Source: SABI01 sp963676605 (lineage in GTDB: Bacteria > Spirochaetota > Spirochaetia > Sphaerochaetales > Sphaerochaetaceae). From it: a stretch of 64,000 nt of DNA. Location of the stretch: positions 1 through 64,000 of the forward strand of contig CAXXSP010000024.1 of NCBI GenBank assembly GCA_963676605.2, given 5' to 3'. Of this stretch, positions 10,393 through 20,365 are shown piece after piece (position 1 is the first letter of the stretch; the number at the start of each line of letters is the position of its first letter). The position numbers were made by a program, and so were the translations under genes. Below the pieces are notes generated by a model. That model had not been told where the DNA came from and made no database searches. It saw nothing but the letters and a program-made list of their open reading frames with translations.

Positions 10393-11550
10393 TTACATTG
10401 TAATGCTTAGGAGCGATTCCCAAGGCCAGTGAACTGATTCCGAGCCGATCTGCGGAATGCTGAACATGTGGGCAAGTACATTCATTGCCGCACCTTCAGA
10501 GGCATCTGTGTGGGCGTTGGCGAAGATGATTTTCTCTTCTGCTATAGGCCAGAGGAGGTCGTGCACCTCATCTTCATAATCGAGGAGAAAGCCTCCGAGA
10601 TATATAGTCGCCGGGTCGACGACAGAAGAGATCGTTTCCATGTTCGCAAGTATTTCTTTGAAGATTTCTTCTCTGATACCCTTTGAGCTATGGAAGTCAT
10701 CCATCGATTTCAATTCAAAGGCAAGCTGTCTCTCTTCATTCCCATGCTCAAGCATGGCACTCCTGAATTCTCCTGCACGTGAGGAAGATCCCCGGTACAG
10801 CTGCCCGTTGAACACCATTCCGAAACCTATACCGAAGGGAGAGACTCCCTCAGGAACGTGATGTGCAGGATAGGTCCTTGCCAGCAGGTACATCAGGTTA
10901 TCGTTCTGCTCCTCATCATGTTCGAAGAGGTACCTCTGTACACAGCAGTTCGCGTCATTTTCCAGGAAGACGGGACAGTCGAACGTCTGTTTGAAGAACC
11001 GTGAGAAATCACAATCCCGCAGGGCATGAGTCCAGCATTCCCTCACCGTGTGGTTATGGGAGGTTACGATACCCGGCAGGGCGATGCCTATTCCGAGTAT
11101 GTCTATTCCGTCACACAGGTTGTTCATCTGTTCAACAGAGGATGCAACGATATGCTGAAATCTTTTACGGGGATCCGCGGAGGTTATCTCGGGATATTCA
11201 ATTCGCTGAGAATGGAGAATATTTCCCTTCGGATCCAGAATCGTTCCCCATCCGGAGTCGGCGAGGAGTTCGAGTCCGATGATCCTTCCGAATCCGGTAT
11301 TCAGCTCCAGGCAGACTGCTTTTCTTCCTGAGCTCTGGGCTTTTTTCGTCTCGCTCCGTTCATTCTTCTGGGTCTCGAGTATCAGTCCGGCTTCAAGGAG
11401 TCTGTTTACGATGTAGGTGACCGTTGAAGGCTGAAGGCCGAGTGTGCGTGATAAGGCGACACGGGTATTCGATCCCTGGCGTAGGAGCCTCAGGATAAGA
11501 AGTGCGTTCGCTATTTTCTGATACTGGCTGTTACCTATGACCTTTCTCAT
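10393..11550 (-). CDS. ROK family transcriptional regulator (NagC/XylR type)
   Basis: A 385-residue repressor-type ROK protein. An N-terminal winged helix-turn-helix (TRVALSRTLGLQPSTVTYIV, near residue 30) is followed by the sugar-kinase-like ROK fold with GIGIALPGIV near residue 150 and the ENDANCC motif. The usual zinc-site cysteine cluster is not evident, so an atypical or non-kinase sensor is possible. Its start overlaps the cutC stop (ATGA). It is the best candidate for the factor binding the palindrome at 15515-15537 in its own operon promoter, the standard autoregulatory arrangement. That link is inference. Confidence 0.85.
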   Translation of the reverse strand: MRKVIGNSQYQKIANALLILRLLRQGSNTRVALSRTLGLQPSTVTYIVNRLLEAGLILETQKNERSETKKAQSSGRKAVCLELNTGFGRIIGLELLADSGWGTILDPKGNILHSQRIEYPEITSADPRKRFQHIVASSVEQMNNLCDGIDILGIGIALPGIVTSHNHTVRECWTHALRDCDFSRFFKQTFDCPVFLENDANCCVQRYLFEHDEEQNDNLMYLLARTYPAHHVPEGVSPFGIGFGMVFNGQLYRGSSSRAGEFRSAMLEHGNEERQLAFELKSMDDFHSSKGIREEIFKEILANMETISSVVDPATIYLGGFLLDYEDEVHDLLWPIAEEKIIFANAHTDASEGAAMNVLAHMFSIPQIGSESVHWPWESLLSITM

Positions 11551-12302
11551 CTCTTTCCTATTGCTGAAACTGCAGAACTCACCCTCTCTCTGCTTGTGTG
11601 CTGACAGGTGAATTCTGGCTGACGTAACATTCCTCCCATGAAAATATGTGAAGGCCTGTAGGTCATGGCCCCTTCGCTCTCCTCATGAAGCATCATGTGG
11701 TACTCACTGGCGTTCAGGAAGGAGTGAATCCTCTCGAAGTTCCTCTCATTGATCCCCGCACCCGGCATGATAATGATATCCCTGCCGAATTCCTTAATCA
11801 GATCAGCGAGAAGATCCATTCCTTCGGGAACACTCGGTTCAAGGCCGCTGGTGAGAACCCGGGTGAACCCGAGTTCTATCAGATCTCTCATTGCCTGATA
11901 TGGATCGCGGGTCATATCGAACGCCCGGTGGAAGGTCGTCTCCGGAGGCCGCACCTCTTCAAGAAGTATACGGCAGCGCTTCTTGTCGACAGTACCTTCA
12001 GGAGTAAGTATACCGAATACCAGAGCATCGGCTCCGGCTTCTGTGAAGATCCGGGCATCATGGATCATCGCTTCGAATTCGAGGTCCGAGTAACAGAAAT
12101 CTCCGCCTCTCGGTCTGATCATGACATTTTTCGTTATGTTTGTTCTGCTCTGTGCGACCTTGAAAGCTCCGAGGGTGGGCGTAAGTCCGCCTTCGAACAG
12201 GTCCGAACAGAACTCGACCCGGTCGGCTCCTCCCTGCTCGGCTTGAATGACTGACTCGACAGAGTCAAGGCAGATCTCTATTTTGATGTCTGGACGTTTC
12301 AC
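11547..12302 (-). CDS. cutC: CutC family protein
   Basis: A 251-residue TIM-barrel protein of the CutC family. Signatures are EICLDSVESVIQAEQGGADR at the N terminus, ELCxxL-like EFCSDLFEGGLTPT, MIRPRGGDFCYSD, TFHRAFDMTRDP and TSGLEPSVPEG. The historic role in copper homeostasis is doubtful for most homologues; in this operon, with sugar transport genes and an M81 protein, an enzymatic role on an imported compound is more plausible. It is translationally coupled to the downstream ROK gene. Confidence 0.85.
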   Translation of the reverse strand: MKRPDIKIEICLDSVESVIQAEQGGADRVEFCSDLFEGGLTPTLGAFKVAQSRTNITKNVMIRPRGGDFCYSDLEFEAMIHDARIFTEAGADALVFGILTPEGTVDKKRCRILLEEVRPPETTFHRAFDMTRDPYQAMRDLIELGFTRVLTSGLEPSVPEGMDLLADLIKEFGRDIIIMPGAGINERNFERIHSFLNASEYHMMLHEESEGAMTYRPSHIFMGGMLRQPEFTCQHTSRERVSSAVSAIGKR

Positions 12303-12366
12303 GTATATATCTCCTTACCTATAGTATCACCGAATGGATACAGCATGTTATGTAAAACACTCATTT

Positions 12367-13209
12367 TTATTCTTTTAATGCACCTTCTCCGAATCCCTTT
12401 ATCACCGACTTGTGAGCTATGAGATAGAGGATGAACATGGGGATGGTTCCTACCACGAGAGCTGCAAACTGGAGTCCGTAATCTTCATTGAGGCGCCCAG
12501 CGAATGAATTGATTGCGACCGGGAGCGATCTCATATTGTCACCGCTGGTCAGGGTGAAGACCATGAGGAACTCGTTCCAGTTTCCCAGGAAACTGAGGAT
12601 GGCCATTGTAGCCATGACCGGGGTGGATACGATCAGGATGATCTTCCAGAATATCTGCAGATAGGTTGCCCCGTCGATGACGGCCGCTTCGATGAGTGCG
12701 TCAGGGATCCCTCTGATATAACTCGTTGCGAGCAGGACAGCGATGGGCAGGCCGAAGGCGATATAGGGTAGGATGACTCCGAGGCGTGTATTGTAGAGCC
12801 CGACATTCGTCTCCATGATGAATAGGGGGGTGATGACGGAGTTGACCGTGATCAGCAGTCCGAGGGTGAACAGCCCGAAGTAGAAGCCGCTGCTTCTGTA
12901 GGAGAATTTCGAGAGGGCGAAGCCCGCTGCCAGGGCGAGGAACACCGTGCTGATGGTACTGATTCCCGAATAGAACACACTGTTCAGGAAGGAGACAACG
13001 AGATTCCCGTACTCGAAGGCCTTCGCATAATTGCTCAATGTGGGATCCATCGGAAGCCCCAGAGGGTGGAGCATGATCTCTCCCATCGGTTTGAAGGAGG
13101 AATAGATCATCCAGATGATCGGAAGGAGTGTGATACAGGTGAACAGAATGAGGAATATATACGATGCTGTCCGCCACCGGGCTGTAATTGTCTGTATGCG
13201 TGTATTCAT
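12367..13209 (-). CDS. Carbohydrate ABC transporter permease (MalG type)
   Basis: A 280-residue inner-membrane permease with six predicted helices and the EAA loop EAAVIDGATYLQIFWKI near residue 190. It is intact, ends KGFGEGALKE, and pairs with the MalF-type permease gene 14 nt upstream and the binding protein before it. No dedicated ATPase gene is present in the operon, so a shared MsiK/UgpC-type ATPase encoded elsewhere is expected. Confidence 0.9.
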   Translation of the reverse strand: MNTRIQTITARWRTASYIFLILFTCITLLPIIWMIYSSFKPMGEIMLHPLGLPMDPTLSNYAKAFEYGNLVVSFLNSVFYSGISTISTVFLALAAGFALSKFSYRSSGFYFGLFTLGLLITVNSVITPLFIMETNVGLYNTRLGVILPYIAFGLPIAVLLATSYIRGIPDALIEAAVIDGATYLQIFWKIILIVSTPVMATMAILSFLGNWNEFLMVFTLTSGDNMRSLPVAINSFAGRLNEDYGLQFAALVVGTIPMFILYLIAHKSVIKGFGEGALKE

Positions 13210-13223
13210 GATTGCCGGTGCTC

Positions 13224-14112
13224 CTATTCGAACCTTCGCTGTGCCTTGGCGTACATCCCTCTCACGAGAGAGATCAGGCCGACACTCAGGATGACTATGA
13301 TGATCGATACCGCACTTCCCTTACCGTAGTTGTGGAAGGTGAATGTATGCTGGTACAGGTATATCGCCATGACGTAGGTATAATGTACCGGACCGCCTGC
13401 TGTCATAGCGTAGACAAGATCGAAACTCTTCAGGCTTCCGGAAATAGCTAAGTACACTCGAGGTGAAAATTACATTGCTCAGGGCAGGCAGTACTATCTT
13501 CCAGATGATCATGCTCTCGCTTGCACCGTCGATGATGGCGGCTTCGAATATAGAATTCGGTATCCGCTGGAGGTTGGCGAGAAATATAACCATGTAGAGG
13601 CTGGTATGCTGCCAGAGAAGGACGACGAGGATCGGGACCATTGCAAGGTTCGGGTTCTCGAAGATTTTCACGACATAATCGGGGTTTCCCGTGATCATTC
13701 TCACGAAGGTCGTATAGATGCCGACCGGAGAGAAGATTCTGTTCCACAGGAGGGCGATAACGACTGAAGAGATCGTGATCGGCAGGAAGATCATGAATTC
13801 AAAGAACTTCGTGCCCCGCACCCACTTCCTGTGAAGAAGATATGCAAGGAATATTCCCAGAGGAATCTGTCCGAGGACGCTTATCAGGAGTATCTGGATA
13901 TTGTTCCAGAGAGACCGGAGAAAAACCGGGTCTGAAAGTATGTCGAGGTAATTCTTCAGTCCTGCGAACCCTGTCATCCTGAACCGTTTCCATTCCGTGA
14001 AGGAAAGGCCCAGGCTCATGAATATCGGAAAGATGATGACAGACACGTATATCAGGAGCGCGGGAAGCAGAAGAGTATAGTAGCTTGATTTCTTGTTGAG
14101 TTGTATCTTCAC
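13224..14112 (-). CDS. Carbohydrate ABC transporter permease (MalF type), one frameshift
   Basis: First permease of the operon. The N-terminal part (14112 to about 13452) shows TLLLPALLIYVSVIIFP, the family segment FMIFLPITISSVVIALLW and the EAA loop EAAIIDGASESMIIWKI. The remainder continues in another frame as YLAISGSLKSFDLVYAMT and TAGGPVHYTYVMAIYLYQH. The shift lies near 13452; correction gives TSSVYLAISGSLKSFDLVY. It is most likely a sequence error in a working gene. Confidence 0.85.
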
Positions 14113-14189
14113 CTTTGATATTCTCCGATAGATCGTCTGATGCCGAAGAGGAACTCCTCGGCACCAGAGGTCAGTATAGCACTCTCTGC

Positions 14190-15495
14190 TCAGTCACGAT
14201 TAGAGTCGTTCTGTGCTACCCATGCTTCATATTTAGCAGCGATAGCTGCAGGTTCCCCGTTACCCATCATCATAGCCTGAAGGTCTGCATTGAGAATGGA
14301 TACGCCTTCTCCGTCCATGATCGAGTCAAAGACATAACCCATCGGATAGGTGGAGCTGAACTGCACGAACTTGCCCTGCATGATGTCGAGATCGAACTTG
14401 TCGAGGTCGAGATTGTAGGAAGGAACTTCGCCGAATTCTGCTCTGATCGATGCACCTTCTTCTCCCGTGTAGAACTTGATGAACGTGAGAGCGGCATCAA
14501 GTTTCGCCTTGTCTTTCTCAACAGCCTTCGCAATGGCGAAGCCTTCTGAAGCTACAGCACTGCTGGTATTGTGAGTTGTTTCTCCGGTAAGGGCAGGGAA
14601 GACTCTCATGTCGATCGCTTCGCGCTGTTCTGCCGGAAGCTGTGAGTCCATTGCACTGGTTCTCCATGCAGCATCAACAAGGTAAGCTGATTTCTGCTGG
14701 TAGAATTCCTGATCAGCCTCGGTATTCGACATCTGGTTGACTCCGGGGGAGAAGAGATTTTCTTCACTCATCCTCTGAATGACTTCAAGTGCATTCACGA
14801 ACGGCTGCATCAGTGAAGGACGCTTCGCCCTTCGCAGCTTTCATGATCCAGTCCTTACCACCGGTTCTTTCGATAAGCGTTCCGAGAAGCCAGGAGTTGA
14901 CGACCCACGGATCCTTGTTGCCCATGCTCACAGGATAATAGCCTGCAGCACGAAGTGTCGGGATCTGTGCGATGAGTTCTTCGAAGGTTTCAGGGTAGGA
15001 GAGACCTACTTCATCAAGAATGGCTGTGTTTGCATAGATGCTGTGACAGACGGCGAATGACGGGGGAATCATGTACAGGGCACCGGCAGAACCCTGGGGG
15101 TTCCAGGTTGCACTTGCGAACTGATTCCTGAACGCATCATCAAGATAGTCTGTCAGGTCAAGAGTGAGTCCTGTTTCCGTCACATAGGCAGTTCGTGCAC
15201 CACCATAACAGGTGTATACATCGGGAACCTGTTTCGATGCAGCCATCGACTGAAACTTCTGGTGGAAGGCTTCCCCGGAAGCGTATTCGATATCGAGTTT
15301 GATATTCGGATACTTCTCCTCGAATGCAGCCATCACTGCGTTGTGACCTGCATACTGATCATTCGCAGGATCAATCTGCATATAGGCGGTCAGTGTCACT
15401 GTGTCGGAAGCGCTTTCTTCCTGTGCTCCGGCTGCCCATATCATTGCTGACATGACCAGTGATAAAACGAGAACTGTGATTACACGTTTTTTCAT
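14190..15495 (-). CDS. Extracellular sugar-binding protein (family 1), one frameshift
   Basis: Solute receptor that delivers sugars to the two permeases. It starts with a signal peptide (MKKRVITVLVLSLVMSAMIW, then AAGAQEE), probably cleaved after GA. Family segments are NAVMAAFEEKYPNIKLDIEY near residue 50 and DPWVVNSWLLGTL. The frame breaks near 14800: GEASFTDAAV continues as FVNALEVIQRMSEENLFSPG. An AGGAGAGG ribosome binding site lies just before the ATG at 15495. The six-gene operon running to 8910 starts here. Confidence 0.85.
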
Positions 15496-15514
15496 GTTTC
15501 CTCTCCTTGTTAAT

Positions 15515-15562
15515 TAATTCATTCAATGAATGAATTATTGATGACGTGGTGAAGTTTGTCAA
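15515..15562 (-). promoter_or_regulatory. Promoter and overlapping palindromic operator of the sugar/cutC/ROK/M81 operon
   Basis: On the minus strand TTGACA (15557-15562) and AATAAT (15534-15539) are spaced exactly 17 bp, a near-consensus sigma-70 promoter. The -10 overlaps a perfect 23-bp palindrome with arms TAATTCATTCA and TGAATGAATTA around one central base (15515-15537). Its position is ideal for repression. The ROK regulator encoded in the same operon is the likely ligand-responsive binder. Confidence 0.75.
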
Positions 15563-15676
15563 GGATAAAATTCATGAGGAAGAAAATTCGTCACTGAGAC
15601 GGTGTTGCCTCCTCTCCGGAAAATCTTCATACTTACCGCAGGAAAAAGAACATACGATTGAGGAAAAAGAGTGCAT

Positions 15677-16483
15677 ATGAAAGATACCGATTTGGAAAAA
15701 AGACAGAAAGCGGCTGAAACGGCCGCACGGAAGGCGGGGACCTTCCTCCTTCAGGAGAGATCTGAGGAGCTTCTGGGAACGACGGCAAAGGGACGGAATG
15801 ATTTTGTCACCGTCATGGATGTCCGGTCCGAAGAGATAATAAAGTCCTATCTTCATGAACTCTTCCCTGAAGATAACTTCCTGGGAGAAGAGGGTGGATA
15901 TGAGAAATTCGGTGACGGCGGTACCTGGGTGATCGACCCTATCGACGGGACAAGTAATTTCATTCACGGTCTTCCCGGCTTCACGGTAAGCATCGGGTAC
16001 GAGAAGGATCCGTGGCATCCTCTCATCGGTGTGATCTATGACCCTTCTTCAGACTCTCTCTACTCAGCACGGGAGGGAGCGGGAGCATACTGTAACACTC
16101 ATCCTATCAGCGTTTCCGATGTGCGTGATCCTCACAGAACTGCTATTCTTACCTCTCCTCCTCTGCGAGATACCTCACGTCTTCCGATCTATCTTGAACT
16201 CTTTGAGAAACTCTGCAGAGAAGCGGGAGAAATCCGCGGGTTCGGTTCTGCTGCTCTTCATCTCTGCTTTGTCGCCTCAGGAAAGGCCGATGCCTACATC
16301 GAGTTCAATCTCAATTACCATGACATCGCCGCCGGTCTCGTTCTTATACGTGAAGCCGGAGGCAGAATTTCAGATCTGGATCCTGATGATATCCGTGATT
16401 TCCCCTCTCACTTCATCATCTCCAATGCACATCTGCACGAGTGGTTCTGCACAGCAGTTCGGCTCCCTGAGAAAAAGGGGTAG
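15677..16483 (+). CDS. Inositol monophosphatase family protein
   Basis: A Mg-dependent, Li-sensitive-type phosphatase fold of about 268 residues. The metal-binding motifs are present: GEE near residue 75, WVIDPIDGTSNF near residue 87, and late in the protein NYHDIAAGLVLIREAGG, where the usual W-D-x-A-A-G core keeps its Asp. Substrate could be inositol phosphates, other sugar phosphates or 3'-phosphoadenosine compounds. ATG 15677 was chosen over an in-frame GTG at 15671. The stop is 3 nt before the AlaX-like gene, so the two are co-transcribed. Confidence 0.88.
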   Translation: MKDTDLEKRQKAAETAARKAGTFLLQERSEELLGTTAKGRNDFVTVMDVRSEEIIKSYLHELFPEDNFLGEEGGYEKFGDGGTWVIDPIDGTSNFIHGLPGFTVSIGYEKDPWHPLIGVIYDPSSDSLYSAREGAGAYCNTHPISVSDVRDPHRTAILTSPPLRDTSRLPIYLELFEKLCREAGEIRGFGSAALHLCFVASGKADAYIEFNLNYHDIAAGLVLIREAGGRISDLDPDDIRDFPSHFIISNAHLHEWFCTAVRLPEKKG

Positions 16484-16486
16484 GGT

Positions 16487-17128
16487 ATGAGCGAGAGAGT
16501 CTTCTGGACTGATCCCTATCTGAATGAGTTCGACACACGGGTCGCTTCTGTAGAGGGTTCCTGTGTTACGCTCGAGCAGACCATCTTCTACGCCTTCAGT
16601 GGAGGACAGGAGAGCGACAGCGGCACGATAGGGGACTATCGGGTTCTCTGTGCCCGCAAAGATGGATCGGAGCTATTCTATGAACTTCCCGAAGATCACA
16701 CTCTCGCTCCTGGAGACTCTGTCACCGTGCGGATCGACTGGGAACGGCGCTATGCTCTGATGAGGCTGCACTTCGCAGCGGAGATCATTCTTGAGCTGAT
16801 GTATCGGAAAATTCCCGAAGTAGTGAAGATCGGTGCACATATAGCAGAGGACAAAGCCCGGCTCGATTTTTTTCTCGAAGAGAATATCTCCCGCTTTTTC
16901 CCCGAGCTTCTCTCCCAATCTCACACGCTCATTCACCGGGACCTGCCGATCATCAGTGAATTCAGTGACCGCGAAACTCTTAAGCGATACTGGGAGATCG
17001 AAGGCTTCGCCCGTGTCCCGTGCGGAGGAACTCATCTGAAAAGGAGCGGCGAAGTCGGAGAGATCACACTGAAGCGGAAGAATATAGGGAAGGGCAAGGA
17101 GAGAATCGAGATTTTCCTCTCGGCTTGA
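16487..17128 (+). CDS. AlaX-like alanyl-tRNA editing domain protein
   Basis: A 213-residue protein resembling the free-standing editing domains (AlaX) that hydrolyse mischarged Ser- or Gly-tRNA(Ala). It has TIFYAFSGGQESDSGTI near residue 30, DWERRYALMRLHFAAE near residue 85, and VPCGGTHLKRSGEVGEI near the C terminus. The CGGTH zinc half-site is intact. The first half-site reads H-x3-E instead of the usual H-x3-H. Size fits AlaX-S-like proteins. It is tightly linked to the upstream phosphatase. Confidence 0.75.
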   Translation: MSERVFWTDPYLNEFDTRVASVEGSCVTLEQTIFYAFSGGQESDSGTIGDYRVLCARKDGSELFYELPEDHTLAPGDSVTVRIDWERRYALMRLHFAAEIILELMYRKIPEVVKIGAHIAEDKARLDFFLEENISRFFPELLSQSHTLIHRDLPIISEFSDRETLKRYWEIEGFARVPCGGTHLKRSGEVGEITLKRKNIGKGKERIEIFLSA

Positions 17129-17304
17129 ATATCCTCCCGTATTCGATTTCTCTAGTCTTTATGTGTACTGAGGTTTTTCTGTGCTTTTCGTTATTTTGAC
17201 AGAAACTGCTGAATATGTAGATAAAACACCTTTCCCAAGAATCCTATTTCGCGTATCGTTGTCACGTTACTCTACATCACGAGATACGTTTAAAGGAATC
17301 GAAC

Positions 17305-18672
17305 ATGAACACCTGGACATATAAGAAATTTCAGAATCTTGTGGAGTCTGTAAAAATGAGACTCCCCATGCCTTCCCTCCAGATAGGAGATATGTATGCA
17401 GATACCCCGATCATTCAGGGAGGAATGGGTGTAGCCGTTTCTCTTTCCTCACTGAGTTCGGCTGTGGCTGAATCGGGTGGAGTCGGAATCATAGCCGCAA
17501 ACGGTATCGGTCTGATAGATCCCGACTATTTCAAGGACGGCAAGGCCGCCAATATCAGAGCCCTGAAAAGTGAAATCAGAAAGGCACGGGAGAACACCAA
17601 GGGTCCGATCGGAGTGAATATCATGGTGGCGCTTCAGGATTTCTATGAACTCCTGACAGCTTCCATCGAAGAGAAGGTCGACCTTGTCATCATGGGTGCG
17701 GGGCTGCCGGTAAAGAACATGCCGGTGAAGGAGATGAGAGAGGCGGGCGTGAAAGCCGTCCCCATCGTTTCCTCGAGCCGAGCTGCAAAACTGATCTTCT
17801 CCATGTGGAAGAGGATGTACCACGACGTCCCTGATGCAGTGATCGTTGAAGGTCCGAAGGCCGGAGGCCATCTCGGAGTTCCCGTAGAGGAACTGGATGA
17901 TCCTGCCTACTCGATAGAGACGGTCGTTCCTGAAGTGGTCGCCGAAGTGAAAGGCTTCGAAGAAGAGTTCTCGAAAGCCATCCCGGTGATTGCCGCAGGA
18001 GGAATCTTCACCGGTGAAGATATCTACAGGATCATGAAGCTCGGTGCTTCCGGAGTTCAGATGGGTACCCGCTTTGCCGCCACCGAGGAGTGTGATGCGG
18101 ACAAGGGATTTAAAGAGGCGCTTGTCGCCTGCAGGGAAGAGGATATCGGGATCATCAAGAGTCCTGTAGGACTCCCCGGACGGGCGATCATCAATGATTT
18201 CCTCGTATCCACGACGGAAAAGAAACGTTCTTTCTCCTGTCCGTGGAAGTGCCTCGCAGGCTGCCAGGCTGAAAAATCCAACTACTGCATCTCAATTGCT
18301 CTGAACAATGCCAGAAGAGGCTTCATGAAGAGCGGATTCGTGTTCGTCGGATCAAAAGCACCACTGGTAAGCCGTATCGATTCAGTAGCCACCTTGATGG
18401 CTGAGCTCCGACACGATTATTTCAGAGCTCTTTTTGCCGACAAGAAACAGCTCCTGCACGATACCGCGGAGCGGTTCAGCAGCCTGAAGGAAGAGTTCCT
18501 CCATTCTGAGGACAGACTGCAGTACCTGAGAAACCTGATACCTCAGGATCAGACGCAGCAGGTCCGCCTGGAGATAGAGAAAGTCAGTGGTAAGGTATCC
18601 CTGCTGAAAGCTGACATGGGGCGTTGTCTCAACAGCCTTATCGGTCATCCTGTATCACAGCAGGGACTCTGA
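17305..18672 (+). CDS. Nitronate monooxygenase / FabK-like flavoprotein
   Basis: A 455-residue FMN-dependent TIM-barrel protein of the 2-nitropropane dioxygenase/FabK family. Motifs are IIQGGMGVAVSLSSL near residue 35, PIGVNIMVAL near residue 110, VEGPKAGGHLG near residue 190 and VIAAGGIFTGEDI with GASGVQMGTRF for phosphate binding. The C-terminal 120 residues carry CPWKCLAGC and a helical tail not found in short family members. This larger form occurs in several anaerobes; substrate is unassigned. AAAGGA lies before the ATG at 17305. It is monocistronic. Confidence 0.8.
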   Translation: MNTWTYKKFQNLVESVKMRLPMPSLQIGDMYADTPIIQGGMGVAVSLSSLSSAVAESGGVGIIAANGIGLIDPDYFKDGKAANIRALKSEIRKARENTKGPIGVNIMVALQDFYELLTASIEEKVDLVIMGAGLPVKNMPVKEMREAGVKAVPIVSSSRAAKLIFSMWKRMYHDVPDAVIVEGPKAGGHLGVPVEELDDPAYSIETVVPEVVAEVKGFEEEFSKAIPVIAAGGIFTGEDIYRIMKLGASGVQMGTRFAATEECDADKGFKEALVACREEDIGIIKSPVGLPGRAIINDFLVSTTEKKRSFSCPWKCLAGCQAEKSNYCISIALNNARRGFMKSGFVFVGSKAPLVSRIDSVATLMAELRHDYFRALFADKKQLLHDTAERFSSLKEEFLHSEDRLQYLRNLIPQDQTQQVRLEIEKVSGKVSLLKADMGRCLNSLIGHPVSQQGL

Positions 18673-18696
18673 TACATCTGAGATTGTACATTCAGA

Positions 18697-18740
18697 GAAG
18701 GCATTGAACTGTCAGCAGCTGTTGGATGCCTTCCTATTTC
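18697..18740 (+). terminator. Possible terminator after the flavoprotein gene
   Basis: GAAGGCAT (18697-18704) pairs with ATGCCTTC (18726-18733), with additional partial pairing in the loop, followed by CTATTTCTT. The structure is moderate. Confidence 0.4.
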
Positions 18741-18851
18741 TTCCCGTGACGATTTCCTTCGACTCATGTAAAAGGAATGAGGAAGTGTCCTCATCCTCAG
18801 GAAATCATTGTCAATGAAAAAAGATAAAAAGTAATACGATAACGTATACTG

Positions 18852-20178
18852 AAGTTCGCAATTTGAGAGTAGATTGAAAAAGGTCATGAGAAGACCCATA
18901 CTAGTTAGTGACGAAACAAGCTAGGAGGGCGAACGACTCATGACCAACTCAGATGTTACCAGAGAGCTGGAGAAAAAACTACTGTCATTCATAACACAAG
19001 AGGATCCAATGCTGTGTATGCTGCAGTGGATCACAGAAAAGTTCATGGAAATCGAGGTAGCGAACAAGGTGGGAGCACAGAAAGGCGAGCACAGTACAGA
19101 ACGCACCACACATCTCAGTGGAACCCGTATAAGACGATTTGATACGAGAATGGGGACAATGTATCTCACGATCCCGAAATTGCGTAAAGGAGGCTACGTG
19201 CCGTTCTTTGTTACTGCAAAGAAGCGGAGTGAACAGGCTCTGATTCAGATCATCCAGGAAGCCTGGGTCTCTGGAATCTCTACACGCAAAATAGAACGAC
19301 TAGCCAAGAGCATGGGTATAGAACAGATCTCTGCTTCTCAGGTTTCTGTGATGAATCAGGAACTTGATGGAATAGTATCTGAGTTCAGAACTCGTTCATT
19401 ACAGACAGAATATCCTGTTCTATGGGTAGATGCTCTGTATGAGAAGATCAGGGAGAACGGCCATGTGGTGAGTATGGCAGTTCTGGTTGTCAAAGGAGTC
19501 ACGTTAGAAGGAACAGCTCAGATTCTTGCCGTCGAACCGATGCACAATGAATCGGAAGAAACCTATCGCACGCTCTTCCAGAAGCTGAAAGAACGTGGAG
19601 TGAAAAACGTGTGGCTATGTATCTCTGATGCTCACAAGGGTCTTCAGGCTGCGATCAGAAAAGAGTTTATAGGAACCTCCTGGCAGAGATGCAAAGTTCA
19701 CTTCATGCGAAACATTCTTGCATATGTAGGGCACCGTCATAAAGACAATTTTGCCAAACAGCTGAAACATATCTGGCTTCAACCTGATGAAAGACAGGCT
19801 CGTTCCTATGCTGAATCATTCATGGAATCGTATGAGAACTTATTCCCTGAAGCTGTACGCTGCTTAGAAGAAGGACTTGATGATTCTCTTCAGTTCTATA
19901 GATTCGATAAGATCGATCATCGAAAGATATCTTCCACCAACACTCTGGAACGACTGAATCGTGAGATTCGGAGACGTTCGAAGGTAGTAGGTATTTTTCC
20001 CGACAGATCATCATATATTCGACTGATTACTTCCTATCTCATTGAGTATGAGGAGGAATGGCAATCAGGAAGAGCTTATATCAGCGTTCAGTCGTTGACT
20101 GAACAGAAATTGAAATTGGAAGAGGTCGCATGACTAACTGGGCTTCTCATGACTAATTCAATTTAAAATTGCGAACTT
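18852..20178 (+). mobile_element. IS256-family insertion sequence
   Basis: A 1.3-kb element with one transposase gene flanked by inverted ends: AAGTTCGCAATTT (18852-18864) matches the reverse complement at 20166-20178, and a second inner repeat GTCATGAGAAG lies about 35 nt inside each end. No direct 8-9-bp target duplication is visible next to these ends, so the exact borders or a later change remain open. The gene is intact, so the element may be active. Confidence 0.85.
18940..20133 (+). CDS. IS256-family transposase
   Basis: A 397-residue DDE transposase of the Mutator/IS256 type. The catalytic Asp residues are probably in LWVDALYEKI (near residue 167) and CISDAHKGLQAA (near residue 228), and the catalytic Glu in STNTLERLNREIRRR (near residue 330). 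C-terminal VVGIFPDRSSYIRLI is typical. The N-terminal half has the zinc-independent helical DNA-binding region. CTAGGAGGG before the ATG is a good ribosome binding site. Full length, no frameshift. Confidence 0.95.
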   Translation: MTNSDVTRELEKKLLSFITQEDPMLCMLQWITEKFMEIEVANKVGAQKGEHSTERTTHLSGTRIRRFDTRMGTMYLTIPKLRKGGYVPFFVTAKKRSEQALIQIIQEAWVSGISTRKIERLAKSMGIEQISASQVSVMNQELDGIVSEFRTRSLQTEYPVLWVDALYEKIRENGHVVSMAVLVVKGVTLEGTAQILAVEPMHNESEETYRTLFQKLKERGVKNVWLCISDAHKGLQAAIRKEFIGTSWQRCKVHFMRNILAYVGHRHKDNFAKQLKHIWLQPDERQARSYAESFMESYENLFPEAVRCLEEGLDDSLQFYRFDKIDHRKISSTNTLERLNREIRRRSKVVGIFPDRSSYIRLITSYLIEYEEEWQSGRAYISVQSLTEQKLKLEEVA

Positions 20179-20365
20179 GTCTGGACACAGGCAGTAATAC
20201 TGGATTAGAAAAGAAGAGAGAGTCTCATCACAATACAATATCATGAGATCTAAAATCGGGGAGGAGGCACTTGATTTCCCTGCTCCTTCCCTTTATTCTT
20301 AAGGAAGAAGCTCGATTTATTCCGAATTGCAGGAGCTTAATCACTGCTAAAAAGGAGGACATTTC

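Noticed and set aside
18843..20187. Target-site duplication around the IS256 element
   Set aside because: The 8-9 nt on either side of the visible inverted ends do not match.
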